Below are positions 1 to 10,979 of a DNA stretch of 64,000 nucleotides, piece by piece; position 1 is the first letter of the stretch; every line of letters starts with the position of its first letter. The notes below the pieces were generated by a model. That model searched no databases. It worked only from the letters and a program-made list of their open reading frames with translations, and was not told the origin of the DNA. The position numbers and the translations under genes are program-made. This stretch comes from Rhynchospora pubera. Lineage: Eukaryota > Streptophyta > Magnoliopsida > Poales > Cyperaceae. The stretch is from the NCBI GenBank assembly GCA_028095005.1, contig CM051459.1, positions 17,718,699 to 17,782,698 on the forward strand, written 5' to 3'.

Positions 1-480
1 CCGGCATGAAAAAAAAGGATTTCTAATGAATGCAATTTAACAGTATAAGCCAGCTGGTTCTTCTTACCCTTACTATTCTCTTTCAAAATAAATGCAATTG
101 AACAGAGGCAGAGCCCCTCTTTCTTCTGATTTTAACTGGATTTCAGTTAAAAAGATAACAGGTACTCTTCAAAAAACTAAGCCTGATTGATTGAAAACAT
201 TCCTCGGGCTATTTAGAATGACAAGAGCTCTCGCCTCGAAAATGTAATATCGAAACAAATGATATAGTAGGCACTAACAAAAAGATCTAAGAAGAATTTT
301 GCTTAGATTCACTAACAATCAAACAGCGCATGCCATGAGCAACTTCTTCTTATTCATATTCACAAGTACATCTCAAGCAAACACCACTTGTCAAATTACA
401 ATCATCAAGCACAACCTTTTACAACACGAATATACATGAGAACCTAGAAATCATGGAAACCAAACAAAAAACATAACCTT
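1..480. other. Intergenic sequence and probable 3' UTR of the next gene
   Basis: I see no coding region here. The part next to position 480 probably holds the 3' untranslated region of the minus-strand gene that follows. No repeat or RNA gene is recognisable. Confidence 0.5.
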
Positions 481-944
481 TCAGGAAGGACTAACATTAA
501 GCTCCTTGATTTTAAACCGATACCTTGGTCTTCGGGGAATGACCTGGCTGGGCCCAAAGCCGAACTGCCCATGACCCTCCATGATTGGAGGTCCGTCGTC
601 ATACATATACCCGACAAGTCGACCGCAACAGTCACACATGATCCGGGTTCGCTTACGCTGGATTCCCCAGTAATTGACCGTCTCGAAAAACGGCCTGAAC
701 TTGTCCTCCTTGCTGAATTTGAACTTGGATTCATCGATCCATGAGAAGGAGAGAGTGTTCTTGTTACCGGCCTCGAAGTACGTGTCCGGCGGGTACAGGT
801 ATGTTGCGTTCAGGTTCAGGTCGGTCCCACATGACACACACCTGAGAGGTTACAAAAGAGGGAAACAAGCTGAGTAATTCTAAGTTTCTCTATAATTTTG
901 AAAAGAATAGAAATTGATAATTTTTACCTGTAGACGGAAGCCAT
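481..944 (-). CDS. At4g08330-like small protein with two CxxC motifs
   Basis: Two exons on the minus strand: 944-928 (starts ATGGCTTCCGTCTAC) and 841-481, joined by a GT-AG intron of 86 bp. The product is 125 residues. It resembles the plant family annotated as 'uncharacterized protein At4g08330, chloroplastic'. Seen directly: a CVSC pair near residue 7 and a CDCC pair near residue 75, spaced as in small zinc-ribbon or beta-tent folds, with a conserved aromatic stretch between them (SFSWIDESKF, ETVNYWGIQ). The biochemical role is not established; zinc binding is an inference from the paired cysteines. I see no convincing transit peptide. The start is the only upstream Met in frame, and the 17-nt first exon fits the reading frame exactly. 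It is divergently arranged with the LYR gene. Confidence 0.85.
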
Positions 945-1303
945 TGGGTTAGGAGAAAGAGAGAGAGAGGAGAAGTGATTAGAGAATAGAGATGGAGTGA
1001 TTTGGTAAGGCGACTTTTATGAGGTTTTGCGTGTCGGAAGTGGGGACACGGCAGCGCCGATCGTTTCTGACGATGGAGAGGTTTGACTGAAATCTCTCTA
1101 GAAGAAGAAGTCGCACAGGAGAAGGTTTAGCTGGGCTTATTAAAAATCTCCAGAACACGGGCCTAGTTTTATTTCGACCTGGGCTGTAAATTTTGGGCTG
1201 GATTATGAATTCATTATTTGTTTGTTGCGAGAGAGAACTTTTTTCAGAAGAAAACAGAGAAATTATAGAAGAGAAGTTCCAAAAGGAGAAGAGAAGTACA
1301 ACA
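945..1303. promoter_or_regulatory. Short bidirectional promoter with three site II (TGGGCT) motifs
   Basis: About 360 bp separate two divergent start codons. Three TGGGCT motifs lie at 1132, 1180 and 1194, all on the side of the LYR gene. TGGGCY 'site II' elements are known binding sites for TCP factors and are enriched upstream of plant genes for mitochondrial and ribosomal proteins. A GA-rich tract at 955-975 is probably 5' UTR of the left gene. No clear TATA box was identified. Confidence 0.5.
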
Positions 1304-1768
1304 ATGGCGACAGCTCTCTCTCGTCTCTCCCGCCGTTCTCTCCGTCAAACCTTCTCCCTTTCATTCTCGCGCTGCCTCCACGAAGGTCCTGACACGATCG
1401 ACGAGCTTCTCGATCGACACCTCGTCAAGAAAGATCCTCAAAAGCGCGTAGACGACGACGACGACGAATCCCTCCGACGCAGCTTGACGAGCACTCGACG
1501 TGAGGCGCTGAGCCTCTACCGAGACGTCCTGCGCGCGTCGCGGTTCTTTACGTGGCCAGACGCGCGTGGAGTGCCATGGGGCGAGGTATTGAGAGAGAAC
1601 GCGAGGAAGGAGTTCGAGGATGCGAGATTTGAGACGGATCCTGAGGTGGTGACGAAGCTTCTCATTGGAGGAAGAGAGGCGGTGCAAGATGCCTTGGAAA
1701 AGCTCGCGGTGGCGGCCAAGAAGTTGGCTGATCAGGAGGCTGAGGAGAGAAGCAAGGGAAGGAGATGA
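1304..1768 (+). CDS. EMB1793: LYR-motif protein, EMB1793/LYRM type, mitochondrial
   Basis: Intronless, 154 residues. The N-terminus (MATALSRLSRRSLRQTFSLS) is rich in Arg and Ser and lacks acidic residues, as expected for a mitochondrial presequence. The LYR signature is seen as REALSLYRDVLRASRFF near residue 68, followed by the family's downstream segment with WGEVLRENARKEFE. LYR proteins act as accessory or assembly factors in mitochondria, often docking the acyl carrier protein and helping Fe-S transfer or complex assembly. The acidic tract DDDDDE near residue 47 is local. The open frame extends upstream to 1193, but the Met at 1304 begins the presequence and has better context (ACAATGGC). 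The Arabidopsis relative I recognise is EMB1793 (At1g76060); other LYRM members are possible. Confidence 0.8.
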   Translation: MATALSRLSRRSLRQTFSLSFSRCLHEGPDTIDELLDRHLVKKDPQKRVDDDDDESLRRSLTSTRREALSLYRDVLRASRFFTWPDARGVPWGEVLRENARKEFEDARFETDPEVVTKLLIGGREAVQDALEKLAVAAKKLADQEAEERSKGRR

Positions 1769-3119
1769 ATTTGTGTTTTGAGGTACTTTTGTTTCCCCAA
1801 TTTGTTATGTTGGATCGTATTAGTGTTGTTGTTGTGTAATTTAGTTGAGTTCAAAAGCTTGATTTAAGTCATCTATTGTGCAATTTTGATAGAGTTCTAT
1901 TAATCTTTGGAAAGAGTTAAGTTTGCTCTGCAGCTTATTTGATTAGTACATAATTTAGTCTAAGTTGGGAGTTGGAGATGTAAACAGTAAAGTGGTGAAT
2001 ACAACTATACAAGGACCAAGGATTTTGGTAAGTATCAAAATATTACTAACACAGCAAATAGTATTTTGGATTAAGATTTTGCTAAGCAAAATGTAATTTT
2101 GGGTGTTTGTTACATTTTGCATGGAGATCTTACAAATGTAATTTTGTTGAACACTGAAGTGCGAAATTTGGTTACTTGGTTTTCAGGCAGTCACATTCAC
2201 ATATCCTCATGCAATGGAGCTGGATGCCTTTCATACGAAACATTGTTTGTTTTGGCTGTCTTCCCACTTTTTAAGTAATAATTTGTTAGAAGCTGCTTAT
2301 GATAGTGCTCACTGAGCGGATAACATGCCAAAATTTCATTACCTTTCAATTCGATATATATATTTTTTTTTCTTCTTTTTTTTATGTATATAACTCTGTT
2401 CATAGGATTCCTTCCTGGTATGCAAGTCTCCAGTGTACTGCACTATAGAATTTGATTACAGTTTTAATCTTGAACAAACCATGTTCAATGCAATTCAATG
2501 ATCCAAAAAAAATTGTTTCTAAGAAAGAAAAAGGATATCAATTGCGGGAAATTATCAAATGCTATCAGGTCAAGTCAAGTCTCATACAGCAAAACCCTCC
2601 TCGATTATTATTATTATTTTATTTTTTTGGAAAATAGACTCCCAAGAAGGGAGGCTTGCATTTTTATTACCAAATGCAATCCTGGTGACTGCAACGCTCT
2701 TAAGTAGATTTGTCAAACGTTCACGGTGTTAACGTAAATAGCCTCTTATGTTTTCCTCAAAAAAAAAAAAATAGCCTCTTATGTTTAATGTTTCATTTAA
2801 GAGGCGTAAAATTTTTTTGTAACATTTAACGTTTCACTTAGTAAACGCAAGTATTTTTTGCTTTCGTTTAACGTTTCACCGGTTTAAATAACACAAAATT
2901 TATTAAGAAGTTTGGGCTCTGTTTAACGTTTCACACTTTCACTGGACTAGATGAAAGGTTAAAATGTGTCAACATTGACAGTCCTACTTTTAAGGGAGAC
3001 TTTTACCAAAACAAAAACCATCTAAATAGTAAAAAAAACAAAAAAGAAAAAGAAAGGAAAAAGAAAACAAAATAGCCAAGCACACAGCTACAACTTAGAA
3101 ATGACAAAACGACACTAAT
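1769..3119. other. Intergenic stretch
   Basis: AT-rich, no gene seen. The first 200 bases are likely the 3' UTR of the LYR gene. A spaced short repeat near its right end is listed separately. Confidence 0.5.
2783..2934 (+). repeat. Four spaced copies of GTTTAACGTTTCAC-like motif
   Basis: The 14-mer GTTTAACGTTTCAC, or one- to three-base variants, occurs four times at intervals of about 40-50 bases. Purine-rich spacers separate the copies. It looks like remains of a degenerate tandem repeat; no function is visible. Confidence 0.5.
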
Positions 3120-3570
3120 TCTGTTGGCCATCTGCACCCGCTTCTCCACTGCTAGCCTTCAAGAAATCATGTTCCATTCCTGTACCAGAATCTGTCCAAA
3201 ATAGAAACTCTAGCACCAGAATTCTCAGTAAAAATCCTTGTGTTGCGTTCCTTCCAAAATATCCACATCAAAAGCTGCACAATAAGTTAATGCTAACTTC
3301 CTAAATTGCCTGGTAATTGGAAAAGGCTTAGCCATCCTATCCAGCTCCCCACCATTCATAATAAATTCATAAAATGACTTTACAATATAGCTACCAGACT
3401 TACTCCAACCCAAGTCACTCTATCATGCTCATGAGAAAACTGGAAAGCATTAAGTAAATCCACAATCTTTCTTTTCTCAGCCATGAGATTAATAGAAGCT
3501 TCTCTATCAAGAAATAGTCTGATATTCCCATTATTCGAAACCCTCCTCAATTCTATAATACAAAGCAATA
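3120..3570 (-). pseudogene. LINE ORF2 C-terminal fragment (reverse-transcriptase zinc-binding region)
   Basis: On the minus strand, frames change between recognisable blocks. One has HDRVTW followed, after a shift, by SGSYIVKSFYEFI, the usual pattern before the zf-RVT domain of plant LINE-type reverse transcriptases. Near 3270-3220 a third frame reads WIFWKERNTRIF, matching the family's W-x-x-W-x-E-R-N-x-R-x-F ending. No poly(A) tail or TSD was found, so this is an old truncated copy. The call rests on short motifs. Confidence 0.45.
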
Positions 3571-3589
3571 TAAAAAAAATGTACCTCAA

Positions 3590-4191
3590 GGAATATTTTT
3601 GGGCCGCAGTATAAAAAATGATAAACCTAAGCTTCCATCTCTAACACTTTACATTTTGGATCATGCTTTTAAGACAGGAAACAGAAAAACGTAAAATCAG
3701 ACTTATATTTCATAATTCAAGCTTATTAAAGTCTGCACCCGACTTTATTTAATTACAAATATAAGAACTGGATACGGCGACATCATTAGAAATCTGCATT
3801 ATATCAATTGCATTGTTAAATTTTTATGTGTCTACATGTGCTGTAAATATATACAGCTATAGTGTGAGAAGCATAATACGTTAGGTGCTTGGAGCATAAA
3901 TAAAATTTTTAGATAAATAGTGTATAGTAGAGTTCAGTACGTTTTAGGCTGGCTGTCGTAATGTAAGAATTGGGAATGTCAAATGTCTCATAAAAAGAAT
4001 CACCCTTCGTTTCGGGTTGTAACTTTTTTTTTTTAACAAAATGCTCGTCTCTTGTAAAACCTCTACTTTTCACAAATCATTTTACAAGTAGTCTACAGAC
4101 TCTACATGGTCCTGTATACTAGTTGCTATGATTCAAATAAAAAAAAAGAAATTAAAACTAAGCTCAGTTTCAAATTATGTCTATCAAAGAA
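3590..4191. other. Intergenic stretch
   Basis: No gene or clear repeat seen. It separates the LINE remnant from the 3' end of the PPR gene. Confidence 0.4.
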
Positions 4192-6423
4192 TTACCGGTA
4201 ATCGCCACAACTGCATGAACCCTCACAAAAGTGATGGTAAATGCTTGAGTCACTGATTACAATCTCCCGACAAGTAAACTTGGAAATCTTCTTTAGAGCA
4301 TCATGACAATCATCACATACTCTCACATTTTTCTTCACAATAACTGGGCTTCCAATTCGAGCTGAAATCAGTCCAAACACAGTTGCCAGTCTCACACTAT
4401 GCCTGTTAGCCATAACTGGTCTGTCGACAGGGTCAAACACATCATCTCGTTCATGCAAGTTCTCCCCTATAATTGTTGAAAGTTTATCAGATTCTTCATT
4501 GATTACCAAGCTCTCAGCATGGGACATGTCACCATTTACAAAGCTATATTGCTTGGTAGGCAACTCAACTAGGCTAACAGCATCAGTTTTTCTCAACCCC
4601 TTCTCGCTCATGAGGTCTCTCACCCGGAAAACATCATCCCACCGCCCCGCATCGGCATACATGTTACAAAGTGCTACATAGCAACCTGTGTTGTCATGCT
4701 GTATTTCTGAAATTCTTTCTGCAGCCATCTCGGCCACTTCTATGTTATTGCTATTTCTACTCACTCTCAATAAAGATCCCCAAATTGCAGATGAAGGGGC
4801 TAACGGCATCTCATCTATAAATCTCAATGCCTCATTAAAGTCTCCGGTACGGCCAATGAGATCAACCATGCATGCATAATGCTCAGTCTGAGGCACCAGA
4901 TCATAATCCTTTTGCATGGACTTGAACAGCACCCAACCATCGTCAGTCAAACCAGACACACTACAAGCAGTCAAAAGTGAGAGGAATGTTAATTCATCTG
5001 GTCTATACCCTTTAGCTTTCATATCAGAAAAAAGGTCCAGTGCAGCTTTTCCATGTCCGTGAATCCCATATCCCAACAAAATTGTGTTCCATTAGACTAA
5101 ATCCTTCTGAGGTATTCTATCGAACACCTCTCTTGAGCTCTTAAGATCACCACATCTTGCATACAAGTAAATGATCGAGTTTGAGACCACAAGATTGTCA
5201 GAGAATCCCATCCTGACAGCATAGCTATGTATCTGCTTGCCATCCTTCAATGATGCAAGCTCAGTATATGCTGGCATAATTGCACATGTTGTATACAGGT
5301 CGGGTTCTAGAGACTCATTTAGTAGTTTAACGAACAAATCAATTGCCTTTCGGTACTCCTGATTCTTCACACAAGCTGCAAGCATGGCACTCCAAGAAAC
5401 CAAATTCTTTTCAAACATCCGATCAAACAATAACTGCGCCGATCTCAATTTACCACATTTTCCATACATGTCAGTTAATGCAGTCTCAAGGTACAAATGA
5501 GGTAGAAGACCTTTTCTAATAGAATATGCATGGATCATTTTTCCAACTGATACACTTTCCATCGCAGCACAAGCAGGAAGAAGCTTTACCATGGTAACAG
5601 TGCCTGGTTCTCTATTCTCACACAACATTTTCTTTAGGCAAGAGATAGCTGAGGCATGTTGCTCATTCAAAGAGTATCCACCAATTAGAGAGTTCCATGT
5701 GACAACAGTTTTGAGGGGAATTCTGTTGAACACTTTTTCTGCAGAACTCATGTCTTTGCATTTACAGTACATGTCGAGAAGAGATGTAACCACCTTCATA
5801 TCTTTCTCAAGGTCGTTCCTGATCATGTAACCATGAATTTCCCTACCACTTTTGAAAGAAGCTTCTAGAGAACAAGCGGCAAGTGCGCTCATTATCCCAC
5901 AGCAATCATGCCGCTTACCCAGAGATCCAGGCAAGTCCTTAAAGCATGACAAAGCCTTTCTTCCTTCTCTGTTTAACACATAACCATCAATCATAGAATT
6001 CCAGGACACAAGATCTTTCACAGGCATTTCATCGAACATCTTTTGGGCATTATTAATAAGCCCAAATGCTGAGTACATTGTTATAAGGGAACTTCCAATA
6101 AATAAATCAGAATCCAATCCACATTTGAATAATCTGGCATGAACTTTCAAACCTTCTTTACTCGCTGCCAAATATGTGCAAGACTTAATAACAAATGGGA
6201 ATGTAAAGTGATTCGCTATCAACCCGGCACCAAACATGTTGTGGTAAAAAGCAATCGCCTCTTCATACAATTCTGCATAAGTGTAACCCCTAATCATGGT
6301 GTTCCAGAGGAACAAATCCGGATTCTTTGCAGTGTCGAACAGTTGCCGGGCCTCCTCCATGTTGCCTGACTTGGCATACGAGAGAATAGTTTGGGACAAG
6401 AGCGCTTTTTCTAGGCTTTGCAT
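4192..6423 (-). pseudogene. PPR protein, DYW subclass, interrupted by one stop codon
   Basis: Intronless minus-strand reading frame of 743 codons with a TAA at codon 444 (5094-5092) and no frameshift. Codons 1-443 hold repeated PLS-type PPR motifs (for example LFLWNTMIRGY, DLVSWNSMIDGY, NLVSWSAMLAA). The frame resumes at once with WNTILLGYGIHGHGKAALDL, so the stop falls in the usual VSWN position, one base from TCA. The C-terminus has E-type motifs and a DYW deaminase domain. Two family residues are changed: the HxE zinc/active-site motif reads HSV (codons 675-677), and the final Trp of D-Y-W is Arg (codon 743). The zinc pair CDDC (703/706) is kept. DYW proteins edit C to U in organelle RNA; this copy probably cannot. 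Closest in style to At4g35130. The Met at 6423 is the first after an in-frame stop, and no clear transit peptide precedes the repeats. Confidence 0.85.
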
Positions 6424-7617
6424 GATTGGTTTCTTGGATTTCTGCTGGACGGGTGCGGCGGTTGCTTTGATGCAGAAGTGTTAGTGGTGGTTCCTTGGGA
6501 ATGCTCAAGAGTATTGTGTGGGAAGTGTTAGTGGTAGGAAGGAAGAAATTTAAGAAAATTGCCATGGCTGAGAAGTGGATTGTTGTAAGGATAAAGCACT
6601 GCTCTTATTGGCGTAAACTTTTTAAAAAATTTTGCTGCTATTTTGTGTATCTAGTTTGATCTTCGAAATCCATACCTGTTTCTGTTTGAGCTTTGCAGGA
6701 ATGGAGAAGCAGTGGAGTGGGTAAGGGGGTGAAGGGACAAAAAAAATATGGATATTATTAATGAAACTAGAGACCTCCAAAAGTCCAAAACAAGGCGGAA
6801 AGAAGGCGAAATTCAACAGTTGAATAACTATCTTTTTAAATACATATGATCTTAAATCCAGCTGTTAATATTCATAAAAGTTTTCTAACTTATGATTTTT
6901 ATATTTGCAACTAATTATTAATACTTTTTATTTTTTTCGTTGGCTCATTCCTTTAAATGTTGGCGTCATTACCTAAATAATCAGACTTATTTTTGGATCA
7001 AGCATCGGACCATCTGATTCTAAGAAAGAGGTGCCGATATGTCCGAGACCTCTATAGTTGAATTCTTATAAAAATGAGAAGAGCTTAAACGAATATAAGA
7101 CGCTCGAGTTTGTCAACTAGTTGTTGACAAACACAGAAAAATATTTTAGTAAAAATTAAGTTAAACAGTTTAATTTTTAATACTTGTGGGGGGATCTATT
7201 ATTTTTAATCATTAGATCTAAAACTGATCCTCGTAAAAAAACAAAAAAAAAGCTAAAATATTGTTGGTGAAATAAACATAATATCTAAAATGAAGTCCCT
7301 TCATTTTTTTTTAATATAATAATGGGATTGATGCAGATGCAGATAACTATAAGCATGGTGCCCAATACAGGATGTAAAACAGTAAAAGAAAGGATAAGCC
7401 GCGCTGACAAAAGTGTTTCTTAATCCTATAATTGTGCATTTTGTGCTCCTGTTTGGTACTGAAAGAACTTTTGATCAAGATTTTGAGAACAAACATGGAT
7501 GAGGGATGAAAGTCGAGAAATTCAGTAATGAAATTAGTCGCAACAATCACAGAGGGAAGACAGTTTGGGTTTGTCATGTTTGATTACCTACATTTACTTG
7601 GGAAAAGCCATGGCTAA
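6424..7617. other. Intergenic stretch
   Basis: AT-rich. The part beside 6424 would be the 5' region of the PPR gene. No other gene was supported; the short open frames here have no family resemblance. Confidence 0.4.
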
Positions 7618-8196
7618 TCTTACATCTTACATATAATAAAGATAAGTGAATGACCTCAAAGAGTGCGAATTAAAAGATGCCTATCAAGTGAAGTCTTAAA
7701 AGATATCTTGCCAAAAGATACAATCGAGTGGATGCCTCCAACACCAAAGGATACCAATATTTTATCTATAAATATGGCTCTTATTTTTTATTTTTCATCA
7801 ACCATTTCACGTTTGTAAAATGAAAAAAATAATAGATATTGCATCACTCTCAAATAATAACAATATAAGTGCGATACGTGCAAGGGTCACGAAAATTTAA
7901 TCCGCAACAAATTGAAAGACGGAAAATACACGGGCCATGAATTTTGTTCTACTAGATAGTAAGGTTAATGTTTTATTTTTATGCAATAAATAACTTTTTT
8001 TCCTAAATCATTTTTGTTTTAATATTTGAAAAGAATTCGTTTCCAACATTTTTTTTCATGTTTATGCATCTTGGCCAACAATTTTATGTACAATATATGA
8101 ATTTTAAAATGTTAAAATCTTTGAAATTATCACAAATACTTAATTATAATATTATGATGTTTCTTTCAAAAAAATACTTTTTATTTTGGTGTTTAG

Positions 8197-8442
8197 GTAG
8201 GTGCTATACAAGATGTTGTTGGTATTGAAGATTATGAATGGATCCAAAATAATTTTATAGAAGGCTCTATATGTGAGATTGGATGTTTCAACATAAAACA
8301 TATCGGAGGAGGTTACCGTACTGTTCGCCACAAATTTTTTATAGATTTTTCAAACAATTTTGTTATCCCCTTGCCATCAAATCTTCTTACCATATATGCA
8401 TGGTACTTTGATTGTAAGCCATTTGAAATTATCGAAACATAA
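8197..8442 (+). pseudogene. RPA1-like OB-fold exon (DUF223 type), captured or residual in Helitron
   Basis: An 81-codon exon begins right after an acceptor (TTTAG at 8192-8196) and ends at TAA 8440. It reads VGAIQDVVGIEDYEWIQNNF, then an IEGSICEIGCFNIKH block and a GGYRTVRHKFFIDF block. This matches the first OB fold of plant replication protein A 70-kDa-like proteins. The other OB folds and the zinc ribbon are absent here. RPA-like ORFs are a known cargo or own gene of plant Helitrons. As one isolated exon it is not expected to be functional. Confidence 0.65.
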
Positions 8443-8959
8443 ATTACTGACTTCACACAGCCTATAGATACTCCAATTATTTAAATTACTATAATCATAT
8501 AAATGTGAAATTATACTTCTTAATTGAAATTTACTCATTAATTTTGATATTTTTGGATAATTTTTTTTTCTTCGATTGAAATTTTAATATTTTGTAAAAA
8601 TAATTATTTTTCACATCATAAAAGCTATTAATTTTGTCACTTATATATATGTTTATATTTAATTATTTTCATAGTACAAAATTGGAGTCCTTTCTGAGAA
8701 GAAAGAATAATGTTTTTTCACCACCAAATGAACAAATACCAGAAAGTGCGTTATCACACAATATTCATATGCCAACAAATGAAATCAAATGATAAAGATG
8801 GCAATAAAAAATTGAGAGTTAAAATACTAAATTAAATAGAAAAAATATCTACTTCTTAATAAAAAATAGTATTTAATAAATGTCCATTTATCATATTTTA
8901 GACCTATTACTAATGCTCGGGCGACCACTCTGAATTAAAGTGCAATTGTGTATGATAAA

Positions 8960-9470
8960 ATGCACATTTTATTTTAAATTATTATTATTAACAAATTATA
9001 GATAGGTTAATTAAATATTAATAAATGAAAGAGTGTGAATGTGTAGTATATATTCAATGAACGGGTGCCAATGAAAAGGTGCCTATTTTAACATAAATTT
9101 CATAAGGTGTCATTATAGTGATACCTCTCTAAAGGATGCAATCAAAATGGATGTTTTAAAGGATGCCATTGAAGAGGTGCTATGTATGGTCTCAAAAGAT
9201 GCAAACGAAAAGGTGCCTATTTTAACATATATTCCATAAGATTTTATTTGAGATATATCTTTTCAGAAGATGTAATTAATTGGATGCCTTAAAGGGTGCG
9301 ATTTAAAAGGTGCTTCGTCAAAGGATGCAATTGTACACATTTTATTTTAAATTATTGTTACTAAAAAAAATCATAGATATGTTAATTAATTAAATATTAA
9401 CAAAAGAAAGAGTGCGAGTATGTAGTATATATTCAATGAATGGGTGTCAATGAGAAGGTTCTATTGTAAA
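8960..9470 (+). repeat. Two diverged ~371-bp tandem units rich in AAAGGATGC/AAAAGGTGC
   Basis: The block starting ATTTTATTTTAAATTATT near 8967 recurs near 9338, followed in both by a shared stretch including GTAGTATATATTCAATGAA. Within each unit a 9-base word (AAAGGATGC or AAAAGGTGC and variants) recurs every 13-20 bases, about a dozen times between 9070 and 9330. The same word also appears at 7650-7750. The array lies inside Helitron 1. Confidence 0.6.
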
Positions 9471-9729
9471 ATAAAGGTACATTTAAGCGATGTCTCCAAA
9501 GGATGCAAACAAGTAGATATTTTAAATAGTGAAATTGAAAAGGTGCTATGTATGGTCTAAAAAGATGCAAATGAAAAAAGGTGTTGATTTTAACATATAT
9601 ATTCCATAAGGTTTCATTTAAGATATATTTCCAAAGATGCAATCAATTGGATGTCTTGAAAGGTGCAATTTAAAAGTTGCTTCACCAAAAAATGCAATTG
9701 AGTAGATGCCTTCTTCTCCAAAGGGTGCC

Positions 9730-9870
9730 ATTATCAAAGATGAGGGCGTGACCCATATTTATCAAACCATTTATTCAAAGGTTTAACAAAGATGAGGGCG
9801 TGCTCCCTTTTCTATATATACATATAGATGAGGGCGTGACCCCTATTTATCAAATCATTTATTCAGAATG
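9730..9870 (+). repeat. Short tandem repeat with GATGAGGGCGTG
   Basis: GATGAGGGCGTG occurs three times; two copies are followed by near-identical ATTTATCAAA-CATTTATTCA segments. It is subterminal to the Helitron 3' end, where such repeats are common. Confidence 0.5.
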
Positions 9871-10298
9871 ATCTATATACTTAACAAAAAAAAAAAAAAA
9901 CGTCACAACATTCCATGTATTCTTTACAATATATGAAAACCAATATCGTCGAGCGAAGCTTGACGCACATAACTAGTATTACTAAATGTCAGACAATTAG
10001 GATCTGTTGTCCGCAGCAAGATAAACTTTTCGAATGTGATGTCTAATTCATATCCCATATTCCCATGTACTCCTATCTGAAAAGAACGTTATAACTTTTT
10101 TATTTTGGCTACTATTATTTCAAAATCAGAAAGTTTGCTTAGCCCTACAAGATCGCCCATGTACTATGATCATTTCTGCATTTGTACGACAAGTAAAATC
10201 CAGAAAATCAGCAATCATGGGAAAAAAATAATTCAATAGTTTCATCAGAAAAAAGCCTATCACTTGTATTTTCGTCAATAAGTAATATACTATGTAAT

Positions 10299-10651
10299 TA
10301 GGCCTGTCAAAAGTTGAAAAAATGCACGGAACACCCCATGCCGTTTCATTTTCAAACAACAACAACAACATCTACTAAGCCTTTTGTCCCAAGCAAGTTA
10401 GGACAGGCTATAAACGAAACCCAACAAGAGTACCGTTTCATTTTCAAAACGGCACAAAATTCCGCTTCGTTATTTGTTCCGTTTCACATTTTCCACTGAT
10501 TTTGGTTGAAAACAAGGCGAAACGATTCAAAACGGTATAATTTCTTGTTTCGTTTACCATTTCGTTATCAAAATGAAATAAAAATCTGTGCCGTTAACCG
10601 TTCCGTTTCGTATATACGGAATGGCATAACGTGGCGTGGTTGACAGGCCTA
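10299..10651. mobile_element. hAT-like MITE with TAGG(C/G)CTGT termini
   Basis: Termini TAGGCCTGTCAA and TTGACAGGCCTA are inverted repeats. TATGTAAT before the left end recurs four bases beyond the right end, compatible with an 8-bp TSD blurred by TA expansion. The interior is rich in ACGG and CCGTTT words, as in the copy at 45814-46117. A foreign segment at about 10360-10430 starts with a (CAA)n run and reads AGCCTTTTGTCCCAAGCAAG, a phrase common in plant SINE-type repeats. Confidence 0.6.
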
Positions 10652-10979
10652 TATATATGTAATACACTATTGGAGGGTAATCCAAGGAACCCAACAAATG
10701 AATCAAATATTACAGATATAAATACTACGATTACCAGTTAGGGGTATGGGCCAGACTAAATACTACCAACACCATCTAGTGGAATGGCCAGACCAAATAC
10801 TACAACATCATATCCAGCTATTACATAGCACTTGCAACCTGATCCAATGCTAGTAAGAGACGTTTATCACCAGATGCTATCCACAGAAAGTATCATCAAA
10901 TGCTTTCAATTGAAGGTTTTGATATCTCCACCCTTCTCTGTTGCTCAGCATATAATTGTCCAGCCCAAAAGTAGAATAC

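Larger units (their letters stand above)
7618..9976 (+). mobile_element. Helitron, plus orientation, non-autonomous
   Basis: The 3' end is clear: a hairpin at 9947-9965 (CGTCGAGC, loop GAA, GCTTGACG with one G-T pair), then 8 bases to CTAG at 9973-9976 followed by T. That is the Helitron 3' layout with insertion between A and T. The 5' end is tentative: TCTTACATC at 7618, preceded by A. Inside are an RPA1-like exon and a repeat array, but no Rep/helicase. The hairpin core GAGCGAAGC is shared with the second Helitron at 53751. The 3' call is firm; the 5' boundary could be elsewhere. Confidence 0.65.

Noticed and set aside
1193..1303. Upstream in-frame Met giving a 191-residue LYR protein
   Set aside because: The extra 37 residues are acidic and Cys-containing, and sit over the site II promoter. 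The Met at 1304 starts a normal mitochondrial presequence.
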